Source: Cokeromyces recurvatus
Lineage: Eukaryota > Mucoromycota > Mucoromycetes > Mucorales > Mucoraceae
Length of the DNA stretch: 64,000 nucleotides
Assembly: GCF_025118155.1 (NCBI RefSeq)
Contig: NW_026251399.1
Span: forward strand, 62,001 to 126,000
Direction of reading: 5' to 3'
In this document: positions 44,349 to 56,327 of the stretch, in pieces
Numbering within the stretch: the first letter of the stretch is position 1
How the letters are laid out: every line of letters begins with the position of its first letter
The notes under the pieces: model-generated
What the model was told of the DNA's origin: nothing
The model's input: only the letters and a program-made list of their open reading frames with translations
Database searches by the model: none
Made by a program: the position numbers and the translations under genes

Positions 44349-45620
44349 ATGGAACTGCCACAAGTTGGAAAACATTGTCAACTCTCAGATTGTAATTCAT
44401 TAGGTAAAAACGAATTCTGAAATGTTTAACTATCCTATTTCTTTTAACCTTATTATACAAGACTTTTTACCTATTGCATGTCCATTCTGCAAACAAACAT
44501 TCTGGTAATTAATCAACAATGATGTGTATACATCTATTGACTTTTTTTTTTTTAAGTGGTGATCATAGACTTCCTCTATCTCATCAATGTCTTCAATGGA
44601 ATCAAGTTAACAACCAATTAGCTCAATGTAATGTTTGCCAACATCTTATTAAAGCACCCGAGAGCATGAATCCTGAACAAGCGGTAAGAAAGCCTAAAAA
44701 AAAAATGAGCGGGAGTCATTAACGATATCTAAACTATAGCTTGAGAAACATAAAATATCATACTGTCAATTATATTTATATTCTAATGATACAAGCATGA
44801 AAAAGATGATTAATCGAGATTGTGCAGTTGACGGCTGTCATGCCATTGATCCTTATATAGGGCCTGTTCATTGTAACGGATGTGAACAAGAATTTTGTTT
44901 AGCGTAATTACTTGATATATAAAGATGCTTATAGTTACTGATGTATATATACATCTATTGTTTAGACATCGATATCCTTCTTCACATCACTGTGTTTCGT
45001 TAAATGAAAATGAGCAAAAGAAACAAGATAGAAAGCTTGCAGCACAAGAAAAACTATCGAAAACATTCCATCATAATAAGCCTCTTGTTGAAAGTAGTCT
45101 TAAGATAAAAAAAGCAATAGTGAGTAAGAAGCCAGGTGGTATAGTAGAATTAATGAAGATGAAATCTCAAGCTAAAGGCATTGAGGGTTCTTCTATACCC
45201 ATTCATTCTCGTATCTATCTTTATGTTAGTTCAAAGGATTCAACTAGGCCCGTATTTTTGAATAAGGTATAGTGTATATAAGAGTGAATATAAAATCTCG
45301 TTAATTACTTAAAAGACATACACAATAGAAAACTTCAATTGGAAAAGCTTTAGATTTAATTGCAGATGTTTGTAATATAAATAACAAGAATAATACCTTA
45401 CCATCATCTGATCCAGAGGTTAATAAAAGAAGAGCCCATTATTATTGCTATTTAATGTATTAATTCCTTTTTTTTTTTTTAACAATAGAGACTAGAATTA
45501 TACAAATACCCAGAAATGGTAAAACTTGATAAATCTGATATTTTAGAGAATGTATTACAGAACTTGGACACAGTATTGTTAGAAAGACAAGGAAACATTG
45601 TTACTACACATACATGTTAA
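44349..45620 (+). CDS. ZFAND1: ZFAND1/Cuz1, AN1 zinc-finger protein with ubiquitin-like region
   Basis: Seven exons (44349-44403, 44462-44504, 44557-44683, 44740-44903, 44966-45266, 45329-45418, 45489-45620) give 303 aa. Two AN1 fingers occur: HCQLSDCN...CPFCKQTFCGDHRLPLSHQC and CAVDGCHA...CNGCEQEFCLAHRYPSSHHC. The C-terminal half (IYLYVSSKDSTRPVFLNKTT, then GKALDLIADVCNI) matches the ubiquitin-like domain of ZFAND1/Cuz1. These proteins recruit Cdc48/p97 and the 26S proteasome, for example to arsenite-induced stress granules. The sixth intron uses a weak GTTAAT donor, chosen to keep the frame. The gene order is convergent with the mannosyltransferase. Confidence 0.85.
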
Positions 45621-45901
45621 TACACTAAGAAGTTCCTTATTTTACTCTTTCAGAATAAATTATGATAGAAAAAAAAAAGACTTGTGTCTATAATTGTACA
45701 CTTTATATATGATAATAATCCCTCAATTGATGATAAAGAGTCATTGTAACCAATTTTATATAAACTCTCTCTCTCTCTCTCTTTCCATTCCCTTCTACTA
45801 ACTAACTAACCATTAATCTCTTAGACACGATATCCTTTACTCTATTTAAAATAATATGTATTGCCTATATATGGCTACAAATAGAGTTAAGCTGTTCTTT
45901 A

Positions 45902-47433
45902 TTATGAAATTTCAATCCATCTACGCAAACAAGAATTAGGTGTAAGATCTAAAAAAATAAAATATTGAGTCACAGTTCTCAATTCTCCCCCTTTTTTTTT
46001 TTTATTTGTTACCAAAATTATCTTCTGCATTACAATGACACTTCTTTTGTAATTCTCGTACAACAGGACAATGCATGAAAGGTTCATGTTTATATCCAAT
46101 GTCATTAAAGAAATGAACTTGTGACTTGTTTAAAAAGAGATTAACAGCAATAGTGTGTACAGGTGCATCTCCCCATCTAAAATGTTCAATACAGTTCAAT
46201 CCCCCTCCCTCCCCCAATTAAAAAAAAAAAAAAAAAAAAAGAAAGAAAGAAAAAAAAGAGAGTGAAAGGAAGGAAGGAAGAAAGAAAGAAAGAGAGATTG
46301 AATAAAATTAAAATAAAATTGCTTCTATTTTTTTATAAATTTGTATATATTTTTTTTTTACCTTTCATAGAAGAATCCACCTGACTTGTCTAAATAATCA
46401 AAAAAGGCAGAATATTCAGGACTTCTTAAAAACTTTAAATCCCCAATTTCAAAATTACTCCAGAAATGACATAGATTATAGCTATGACCATTATCATTGG
46501 AAATAAAGTCGATTAGATTCTTTTTAGGAATCATGTCTGAATGTTCCTTTATAAACTTTTTTGTTGTTTCCCATAAAGTTGGAATAGTTTCTTCAAATTC
46601 AATTAATGAAATCGTCCAACCATACTTTTTGTTGTTTTCCTTCATATACAAAAAGGGATCATAATCGATATCGCAATAAAATTCGACACCTGGTTCAACA
46701 CGCCAATAATATTCATATTCTTCCATTAAAGGATGTCTATAAAAGAATCCACTTTCGAATCTAATAATAATAATAATAATAAATAGACTTGTAAAAAAAA
46801 AATTTGATCTTGTTCAATCGTTCTTTTATATATGAATAAACCTGCACATATGTCGATAAGAAAGACTACCACCGTAAATAACACCGTCTTCTCCCATTTT
46901 TTTTCGTAGTCTATCTGCTTTTTCAATATCTATCCATGCTGGGTAACTCCAATGTTCCTTTGGAATAAGACCTTTATATACATATATATATAAAATCAAG
47001 TTAAAAAGACTTACACACACACATATATATATATTTATAAACTACCATATTTTGTTTCTGCATTCGTTAAACTCGAAGTTAATTCTTTAAATTCTGGAGT
47101 AAATTCGACATCATTTAAAAATACGTAGGGGTAATTAAATTTATGATTGAATCTTGCTTCTAATTGTTGAATGGATCTTCGAAGAGCGTCAAGTTCCTCA
47201 TTACGAGTTAAGATGACAAAGGCCGCTTTAGCACGAGTGGTGTTTTGCCATGCAGGTGGTTTATTTGGATCGGGTAAATTGGGATGTTGGATTAAAGGCG
47301 TGTAAGAGGCAACTGGCTCTAAGGGGTTGTTATTCATCATTTTTAAGGGCCAAAAAAAGAAAATTAAACAGAAAACGAGAAATAGGGTCGATAGTAATAG
47401 TGGCTTCCTTTGGTTTGAACTAATGATAACCAT
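45902..47433 (-). CDS. GT15 alpha-1,2-mannosyltransferase (Kre2/Ktr family)
   Basis: Five exons (47046-47433, 46842-46971, 46362-46760, 46013-46176, 45902-45948) encode 375 aa. The N-terminus is a type II Golgi signal anchor ([19 protein letters not shown]) followed by a stem. The GT15 core is complete: [65 protein letters not shown] at 267-279, and [20 protein letters not shown]. Enzymes of this family transfer mannose from GDP-Man to O- and N-glycans of cell-wall proteins in the Golgi. The length is slightly shorter than yeast Ktr proteins because the stem is short. The conserved Cys-rich end (CHCNAED...CLRRW) is also present. Confidence 0.92.
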
Positions 47434-47724
47434 GATTCTATAATAGAGAAAAGGAAACGAAAAAAAAAAAAAAAAAGAATTTTTTTTATATATAAATATA
47501 TAGATGAAACCTCTCCCTTTACAAAAATAAAATAAAATAAAGGAGGTATAAATATTATTCTTATAAAGATAAATTTGAAACCGATTTTTTTTTTTGTTTA
47601 AAAATAGATGATATACTTTACAAGCTAGTTTATTCAGACTATTTAATAGTTATAAAAGTGAGTAGTCCATGTTTGTAGCCGACTCTATCATATGTCAAAT
47701 GGGGGAATTACAAGTTCCAAAAAA

Positions 47725-48921
47725 TTACACAGCTACTCCCTTACTTGATTTAATGTGTTGTGGTTTAGGTTTAGCCCAAACAACTTTAAGTGAATGTCCT
47801 TTCAAATTCAAGCCAACGTCGGATATTTTATCTGCTGCAAGCTCTGCTGATGTCCTTGTAATAAAATTGACAAATGCACACTTTGTCTTGTGAGACACAA
47901 CAATCGATTTAATTTCACCAAATACATAAAAAAAATCCCTATTAAATAATAATAATAAAAAAAAAGTAAGTATGTAGTAAAAATGGTATGGACAGTCGTC
48001 ATATATTACTTCAAGTCTTCTTGAGTAACTTCTGTTTCAACACCAGTAATAAATAAGGAGGTCTGTTATATATAATCATACAATGTTAAGCCCTTTTCTT
48101 TTTTTTATATATGATATAAAAATCATATTTACTTACCACATTCTTATCTTCGGGTGGTATTAATCCTCCATTACGTACACGACTTAACATTTTGTGAGCA
48201 ACTGGGTCATTTTGACCAAGATAACGATCTCTGATATTTTGTTTCATATTTTTTTCATTCTCTTCGGGGAGTTCATGTCTATAGGGACAAGCATCACCAC
48301 GATTACATTCACCCTTTAGGAAAAATGAACAAATGTGAGCTCTATTACGTTTATAATAAGGTTCATTTCTAGCTAATTTTTCTAATATTTCTCGACTTTG
48401 AGATGATAATCTACCAGGATTAAAGATACCTTCACCTTCTTCAACCTATAAAGGAGTGTGTTAATATTATTATTATTGAAATATAGCTTGAAAATACATG
48501 TGTATTTACTTTTTTGGCAAGATTTTGCGCGAAATATTGTCTATTGATATCTGTAGAAGGTGCTTCTGATTTTAAATGCAATGCTTTATCTCTTACTTCA
48601 ACAGGTAAACCTATACAAATGAAAATGTTAACATTGTCTATTGTAATAAATATATACTTATATGTTACCATATTGTAAGTCCAAAATACACGTCTGACAC
48701 ACGTTTTTGACTTTAGCACACGTCTGACAAATTTCTGTTTTTTTATATCTCGCATTTGTACCAGGCATCCAACGAAAAACAGTATAAGGCCTCTGACAGA
48801 TCTGAGTAATTTTAGTTGTTAATTTATGTGTTGATAAAACTAACTTGCGAATAACATTATACATACTTTGCATTCTTTACCATAAGGTTGCTTTGTCTTT
48901 TTTTTTTATTTTAGTTTTTAT

Positions 48922-48957
<36 letters not shown>

Positions 48958-49185
48958 TACATTTCTTCATTAATTTAAATAGATCGATTTTACCATGCGA
49001 ACATATGGGTTTTCACCTAAACAAGTTTCACAAAGAATAGGAAATTCCTACAGTACAATACATGTATAAAGATTGAATAACAAAGTGTGAATGTGTCAAA
49101 AACAAAACAAAAGGAGAAAAAAAAAAGAGATACTTACAGAGTCTTCCCAACCTTGTTTATTTATATCGGCTTTAGTTGTGCTCAT
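47725..49185 (-). CDS. RBM22: RBM22/Ecm2(Slt11)/Cwf5 pre-mRNA splicing factor
   Basis: Eight exons (49138-49185, 48994-49047, 48867-48896, 48669-48801, 48510-48610, 48137-48445, 48010-48062, 47725-47938) make 313 aa, including a 30-nt micro-exon. Motifs in order: [55 protein letters not shown], a CCCH finger [19 protein letters not shown], and an RRM ([39 protein letters not shown]). This is the RBM22 architecture. The protein binds U6 snRNA and the intron in the activated spliceosome (NTC-related). It lacks the Pro-rich C-terminal tail of animal RBM22. It is divergent from MCM4. Confidence 0.9.
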
Positions 49186-49451
49186 TTAAGTAATTAACAA
49201 AAATAAAATAAAGTAAAATAAAATAAATAATTTAAATTCAAGTTCTTCTTTACAGCTACCAAAAAATAATTGACGTCATGAAAATTGACTACGCGAGATA
49301 TTTTAAGTTTCCGAAAAAGGGACAAGCCACCTCTTTTTTTTTAACGCGTATCGCGTATTTTTTTATTTTTCATTTTTTTTTTTTTGTTTTTTATTTGGTT
49401 CCTTTTTTTTTTTTTTTATATATACATATATAAATTCGTATAAATCTTCAT
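49186..49451. promoter_or_regulatory. Divergent promoter RBM22/MCM4 with CRE and MCB-like sites
   Basis: 266 bp between starts. It contains TGACGTCA (49271-49278), a perfect CRE/ATF palindrome; ACGCGA (49291-49296); and ACGCGT (49344-49349) followed by TCGCGT (49351-49356). ACGCGT is the MluI cell-cycle box (MCB) bound by MBF in yeasts, and MCM genes are classic targets. The CG-containing 8-mer and 6-mers stand out in this AT-rich DNA. The promoter role is inferred. Confidence 0.55.
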
Positions 49452-52331
49452 ATGAGTAGCCAATTTACACCATCCGATAATATACCTGATACACCAGGTC
49501 GTTATTTTAGTAGACGTTCTGAACTTCTTTCCTCTCAACTCGAACCTGGATCACCTTCTCGTGCAAGATATAGACGATCAGAGCTCTCCTCTACTCTTTT
49601 AGGGGATGCCGCTACATCACCTTTAGTCTATCCCTCAACACCCACCCGTAGTTATGATTCACCACGTACACCACGCACAGGGAATACAACCTTTATTCGT
49701 ACACCTTATATTCCTCAAACACCCAGTATTATGGGCGCTGAAATGTCAAGTGCACTTAACGTTGATACACAAGAGTCAGACCCCTCTCTTGCTGTTCGTC
49801 TTGTTTGGGGTACAACCGTAAATGTCTATGAAGTTATTTCAACCTTCCGTAACTTTTTGAATAACTTTACCTTGGCTCATCGTAAACGTCGCATGAACGA
49901 GATGATCACTGAAACTGATAAACAACCTTTTTATCCTCAATTATTGACACATATCTATGAGACAAATGCAACAAGTGTCAACTTGGATTGTCGAAATTTA
50001 AAAGCTTATCCCGAGTCTCACAAGTTGTATGATCAACTTGTAAAATATCCTCAAGAAATCATTTCATTATTAGACCATACAATTACTGAATTTTATGTGC
50101 GACTATTTCCCAATCTAGATGTGAATGGTATTAGCTTAAAGGTAAAGACTATTTTATATATTTATTTGTATTTTTTTTTCTTGTATAGTTAATTATATAT
50201 ATATATATGTACATATAGATTCGTCCTTATAATTTAGCAGAGTCAGTTAATATGAGAGAATTGGACCCTCAAAGTAAGTCATGCTCAATAAATAGATACA
50301 CATATAAATTGATTAAACTCTTTTTTTTTTTTGTATTATAGATGTGGATCAATTAATTACAATCAAGGGTTTAATGATTCGTGCTTCACCCATTATTCCA
50401 GATATGAAAGAAGCCTTTTTCCGTTGTTTAGTATGTGACTATACAGTGACAGTAGGTGTTGATCGTGGTAGAATCATAGAGCCTACTCGATGTGGACGAG
50501 AAGCATGTAATTCAGAGAATTGTATGACCCTGGTTCATAACCGTTGTGTCTTTAGCGACAAACAGGTAGCCAGAATTCAAGAAACACCTGATACAGTTCC
50601 TGATGGACAAACACCTCAAACAGTCACCTTATGTCTGTATGATGATTTAGTAGATGTCGCGAAACCAGGTGATCGTTTAGAAGTGACAGGTGTTTTTAGA
50701 AGTGTTCCTGTTAGAGTGAATCCTAAGCAAAGAACCATTCGTGCTCTCTTTAGAACTTATCTAGATGTGGTTCATATCAAACGTACAGATAAAAAACGTA
50801 TGCAAGTGGATAATACAGTTAGATCTGAATTCGGACCTGAAGCGTAAGTTTTTTTTTTTTTTTTTTTAGTTTTTGTTGAATGAAAATTTTATTTATTTAT
50901 TTATTTATTTATTTATTAGTTATGAAGAAAGTGATGAAATTCAAGTAGTTACAACATCGGATGAAGAACAGATTTTAGCATTAAAACAACGTCCCAATTT
51001 GTATGAAACCTTGGCACGTTCATTAGCACCTAGTATTTATGAATTAGAGGATGTTAAAAAGGGCGTTCTACTACAGTTATTTGGGGGTACACACAAGACA
51101 TTTAAAAAGTCAGGAGCACCTCGATTTAGAGGAGATATCAATGTCTTGCTTGTAGGTGATCCAGGTACGAGTAAATCTCAACTTCTCCAGTATGTTCATA
51201 AAATTGCACCACGTGGTGTTTATACATCTGGTAAAGGCTCTTCAGCTGTTGGTTTAACTGCTTATATCACTCGAGACCCAGATTCACGTCAATTGGTCTT
51301 GGAAAGTGGTGCGCTTGTATTGAGTGATGGTGGTATCTGTTGTATTGATGAATTCGATAAAATGTCAGATGCTACACGATCTGTTCTTCATGAAGTGATG
51401 GAACAACAGACGATATCAGTTGCAAAGGCAGGTATTATCACCACACTCAACGCGAGAACCTCCATCTGTGCATCTGCTAATCCTATTGGATCACGATGGA
51501 ACAAACACTTGTCTGTGCCTGCCAATCTCGATTTACCACCCCCTCTTTTGTCTAGATTTGATTTACTCTATCTGATTTTGGATCGAGTGGATGAAGATTC
51601 AGATCGTCGACTTGCTAAACATTTAGTTTCACTTTATATGGAAGATAATCCATTAACAGCAGGACAAGATATTATTCATATTGAACTTTTAACAAAATAC
51701 ATTAATTATGCACGACAAAAGGTTCATCCGATCTTGAGTGAAGAAGCGGGCAATCGACTTGTGGATCATTATGTTGAATTACGTAAGCAAGGACAAGATA
51801 GAGGAGGATTTGAAAAGCGTGTGACAGCGACAACACGTCAATTAGAATCGATGATTCGAATGTCAGAGGCCCATGCACGTATGAGAATGTCAGCTACGGT
51901 TGAAGTAGAGGATGTAGAAGAAGCCTCACGTCTTTTACGTGAAGCCATTAAAGATTATGCTACCGATCCCAAGACAGGACGTATTGATATGGATCTTATC
52001 TTATCTGGTACTGCCTCTCATGAGCGTCATCTTCAAAATAGTATGAAGGAAGCCTTACTTTCTAAATTGTCCTCTTATACAACAAGTCGTATTGACTATA
52101 ATCGATTATTTAGAGAATTTAACGAACAAAGTCAAGTGGTAAGTTGAATTAGATGATTTTTTGGTTTACTTTATCTATTTATTTATATATATCTATTATG
52201 ACTGTTAGCCTATGGATAATAAGACATTTGAGGATGTATTGAAGGCATTACAAGAACAAGGCGTTGTTAATATATCTGGAGAAGGTCGTAAACGTATTGT
52301 TCGTATTTTATCAGCGAGTGCAGATGCTTAA
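49452..52331 (+). CDS. MCM4: MCM4, replicative helicase subunit
   Basis: Exons 49452-50141, 50219-50273, 50342-50843, 50920-52138 and 52209-52331 encode 862 aa. The N-terminal 95 residues are rich in Ser/Thr-Pro sites (CDK/DDK targets). Zinc-finger cysteines start at about 276 (CLVC...C..EACNSENC). The AAA+ core has Walker A GDPGTSKSQ at about 497, Walker B CCIDEFDKM at about 555 and the Arg finger SRFDLLY at about 626. The C-terminus is a winged-helix region (SSYTTSRIDYNRLFREFNEQ). The subtype is set by IYELEDVKKGVLLQLFGG, the order of motifs and the serine-rich N-terminus. MCM4 forms the CMG helicase with MCM2, 3, 5, 6 and 7. Confidence 0.95.
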
Positions 52332-52448
52332 ATTATAAAGGCACCTCTTTTTTTTTAATAATAATAATAATAATAATTATAATACTATAAATACATATAT
52401 ATATATATAACTCATATTCAGCATGTATAATTCAGTTCATTTCCCCTA

Positions 52449-52506
<58 letters not shown>

Positions 52507-52974
52507 ATAAATAAATATTTATACTAGTATGTGTATTTCCATAATGCTGTGTTATATACCATTGTTGATAAATTAGAATACCTTATTATCATGAACGGAA
52601 CAAACCGTTATAATAAAAAGAACCACAAGACATATATCATCCGAGGAAGTAGTTCGTAGTGATAAAGTATATTACATAATAATAGCCAATCATTATAAAT
52701 ACATAATGTATGATTAATTATTAAAATAGGTGTATGTATGTATGTATGGATATAGGATACAGCACTTTATAATAATGATTAAGGTGAGATTGTTTCTGTA
52801 AATAGAAATTCTTTTTCTGTGGTAACAAAGTAGTAGTGTGGTGGTGGAAGTTTAAATATGTAAAACTTGTTAAAAAAAAAAAAAAAGAATGTTTTCCTCT
52901 TTTTCTATAAAATAAATATTTTCTTTTTTATTTATTTTATTTTATTTTTTTTTTTTTTTCATTAATAAATTATT
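52332..52974. other. Intergenic MCM4 to GATA factor
   Basis: AT-rich spacer with a poly-T/poly-A hairpin-like tract (52450-52500), a short TATG repeat (52734-52748) and T-rich sequence upstream of the GATA factor. No gene supported. Confidence 0.5.
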
Positions 52975-54672
52975 ATGTTACCAAAATCAATAAAAAAGCA
53001 ATCCTCTTTAACAACATCTCGTATGGCAGATCAAGTATTGTCATCAAGTCTATTTATAGATAATAAAGATCCACTCATGGATAATTATTATCAAAAAGAA
53101 GAAGAAGAGGCTAAAGAAGATGATCCTTTATCAAGTCAAATTTGGAGAATGTATACAAAGGCAAAGGATACTTTACCAAATGCTTCTAGAGTAGAAAATC
53201 TTACTTGGCGTATGATGGCAATGACCTTAAAGAAAGAGTCTTCTTCTACTGCTACTGCTACTACTGCTACTGCTACTGCTACTGCTACTGCTACTGCTAC
53301 TGCTACTGCTACTGCTACTGCTACTGCTACTACTACCTTGGAACCCATGCTTTCGGGAAATGAAAAAAGAGATAATGTAAAATCTACTATTACTACTCAT
53401 ACTAAATCACAACCAATGGTAATTCATATTGATTTTATTACTTTTTTTTTTTTTTCTTTTACCAACCACTTATTATAATAACTACTTTATACACAGGCTA
53501 TTCATAAGAATAATACATTATCGTCTAAAAAGACAGATAATATTCATGTATCTACACATGATAATGAAGGATATACATCATTTGATAAAAACACATTATT
53601 CTATGGAAGTGATCCTCCTTCTACTTCTTTCTTAAATATTAGAAATGCCAGCTTTGAAGAAGATATGCATCATCATCAATCTATTCATAGTTATCATAAA
53701 CCAATACCGATTACTCCTCTATTACCCCATTCTCCTTCTTCTGTATCTTCTATAGAAGAAGAAACAATTACAAAGACATATCCACAAAAATCAAGATCAA
53801 ATCAAACTCAGTGTTCAAATTGTTCTACTCAAACTACACCCCTATGGCGTAGAGATCCAAATGGGAATCCGCTTTGCAATGCTTGTGGTTTATTCTTAAA
53901 ATTACATGGCGTTGTTAGACCATTGAGTTTAAAGACAGATGTTATCAAAAAGAGGAACAGAAGCACAATTACAAATATAAATAGAAATAACTCTCCCACT
54001 ACTGTTGTCAAAAGAGATCAGCAACTATTGTCTACATCATTGCCTACTCAAAGTAGTCATAATATGATAATGTCGACTACTACTACTTGTAATAATAATA
54101 ATCGATATCAAGCTATCCCTACTAGACCATCTCAAACAATACAAAAGCGTCAACGTCGCAACATTCAAAAACAAGTCACTACTTCCTCATCATTATCCAT
54201 GTCATTACCCAATGCTACCACTCTACATCCAACATGGACAACGAATCAGTTTATAACATCACCAAATACCATTCAACAGCAAACCTCTACTACTAATTAT
54301 GACTCCTCATCTACATCCACCATCTCTTCTTATTTCAACTTTAGTCCCTCTACTACTACTGATCATAATAATAATCTTATCTTTTCTTCCTCACCACCAC
54401 CACCTAGTCATCCTCCTGGTCTTGTTCATTCATCCTCAAGCTCATCTCTTGCTAGTTTAAATCAACAGCAAAACGATAACATTTATACCGTCTTGGAGAA
54501 TTATGGGGTTCAATTAAATAATCTACCTCCAGAATTATTACCGCTGATTGCATCAGCAGCTAATTATCAAGCCATGAATCATCATCAAAAGATACCAATA
54601 GAAGAATCATTCTTTACAACAAGTAATAACAACAATGCTAATCATTCATTTGATCATTTTAATTTTTTTTAA
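52975..54672 (+). CDS. areA: AreA/NreA-type nitrogen regulatory GATA factor
   Basis: Exons 52975-53418 and 53497-54672 give 539 aa. Residues about 50-86 ([20 protein letters not shown] then [14 protein letters not shown]) match the conserved N-terminal region of fungal nitrogen GATA factors. A single GATA zinc finger begins at C254 ([20 protein letters not shown], then LCNACG; C-x2-C-x17-C-x2-C), followed by the basic tail [15 protein letters not shown]. The remainder is Ser/Thr/Asn-rich. A pure Thr-Ala dipeptide tract at about 92-121 (hexanucleotide ACTGCT) is unusual and probably unstable. It is expected to activate nitrogen-catabolite genes when ammonium and glutamine are scarce. The stop lies 29 bp from the stop of the Snapin-like gene. 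Confidence 0.88.
53250..53335. repeat. In-frame (ACTGCT)n tract in the GATA factor
   Basis: About 13-14 near-perfect hexanucleotide units encode alternating Thr-Ala. Copy number could vary between strains without shifting the frame. Confidence 0.85.
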
Positions 54673-54701
54673 CAAAGAAAAAAAAAATAAATAAACAAAA
54701 C

Positions 54702-55066
54702 TTATTTTTTTATATTTAAAAGTTCTTTTTGTATCCTTTCTACTCTTTCGTTCGTTTTTGTCATTAAAGTATTTGTAGTTATTAATCTCTTTTTAGCATC
54801 GACTAGTTTTTCTAAACAAGGTTGAAGTTTAGGTGATTCTGCTATCTCTGAAAACAATTCTAGTTCTAAAATAGACAATGGCCAATGAATACATGTATAT
54901 AACAATCTATTATTTATTGTGATGGGATTTTTTTTTTTTTACCTGCAATTAATCTTTCTATTTCTTTCCCTAATTCATTTTGACTTTCTTTTACGGAATG
55001 AATAGCTTTATCTATTTCTAATACAGTAGGACCTAATATTGATTCAAAACCTTGTGCCAATGACAT
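54702..55066 (-). CDS. Snapin-like BLOC-1/BORC subunit
   Basis: Two exons (54943-55066, 54702-54865) give 95 aa, almost entirely helical. The C-terminal half (LEKLVDAKKRLITTNTLMTK then NERVERIQKELLNIKK) resembles the Snapin/BLOC1S7 pattern (xxKLxxARRRxxxVNxxLxxxxxRLxxL), and the N-terminal half is a coiled coil (EIDKAIHSVKESQNELGKEI). Such small subunits form the BLOC-1/BORC complexes on endosome and lysosome membranes. The match is by helical pattern only, so another coiled-coil subunit is possible. A 12-nt poly-T tract in the intron adjoins the donor. Confidence 0.6.
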
Positions 55067-55149
55067 GTTACTGATGTGTGTGTGTGTGTGTATATAAATA
55101 AATAAATAAATAAATATGTGTATATAAAACGAAGCTCATCCCCCCTCAA

Positions 55150-55187
<38 letters not shown>

Positions 55188-56007
55188 AATAAAATAAATT
55201 TGTATTGTAAAATTTTTCTTCTATACAATCATACACTACTTCCCAAACAGAATAGATAAATAAAAGGACTAGACTCACTTCTACTTTTATTCATTATTAG
55301 TCAAGTCTATTGATAGTGTTGTCTATTTGCAAATATCATCATTATATAGCATGTGAATTTAAATACTTTCATGTCGTTGTGGTGGAAGTTATGCTCCGAC
55401 ACTTCCAGAATGTGAGGTCATACAGGTAACATTGTTGTGGAAAAAAAAAAATAGAAATTAGATGGATATACGTTCTCTTCTTCTACATTCATTGGCTGTC
55501 TAATAGTTAAAAAAAAAAAAGAAAAGTTTTGAAAGAAAATCAAGATAAGATTCTTTTTCTATGTATTTCACTGTAAATAAATATATAAAAAAAAAGGAAA
55601 ATTTTTTTTAAAAAAAAAAATATGATCTGTTTACGGAACTATTCTATGCACAGGCCCGCTTGACAGTAATAATAAGTTCTAGATGTGAAGAAAAAAAAAA
55701 AAAGGGAACATAAGATGACTGCACTGTATTACAAGTAATGAAGTCTAAAATAGTTTCGATCTACAGCAAAAAAAAGGGGCGTAAAAATTGCTTCCCTCTT
55801 ACTGTACAACTTTCAAAAAAAAAAAAAAAAAAAGAAAAAGAAAAGATACAACCTTCCGCTCATCTTCCACGTGTAATCTTTATTAAAACTGAACCGCTAT
55901 TATTTCCAACAAACAAAAAAAAAAGCAATACATGTCAGTTTTGTTAGAAGTAAATATGAATATGAATTTTATTCTTTTTCAAGTATATAGAATTGACAGT
56001 TGAAGTA

Positions 56008-56042
<35 letters not shown>

Positions 56043-56327
56043 GATGTGTGTGTGTGGGTGTGTGTGCATGTGTAGAAAGAGTGCACTAGGTAACATATAA
56101 GTTGTACTAACTATCCTAATTTATTAGGCCCAGAAGAGAAGCCCTGTTCTTTTCATTCATCTCATTCTCTTGATGCTCTGAGCCCGGGTTACATGATAAT
56201 AAGGAAAATGTAAATAAACAAATATATAAAGACTATATATCCATTTATTAAAAATCCTGTTTTCTTTTTCTTTTTTTTTTTTTTCTTTTTTTTTTGCTTA
56301 TACGTTATGTAAATAGACTTTGAAACA
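55067..56327. other. Intergenic, low-complexity
   Basis: Contains (TG)n tracts (55074-55090, 56042-56072), a short TAAA repeat and poly-A runs of 30 or more nt (55149-55184, 56010-56040). A short basic frame at 55738-55947 has no support as a gene. Confidence 0.5.

Noticed and set aside
52450..52502. Poly-T followed by poly-A as a possible long hairpin terminator or Pol III unit
   Set aside because: Simple homopolymer tract with no A/B box or structured arm next to it.
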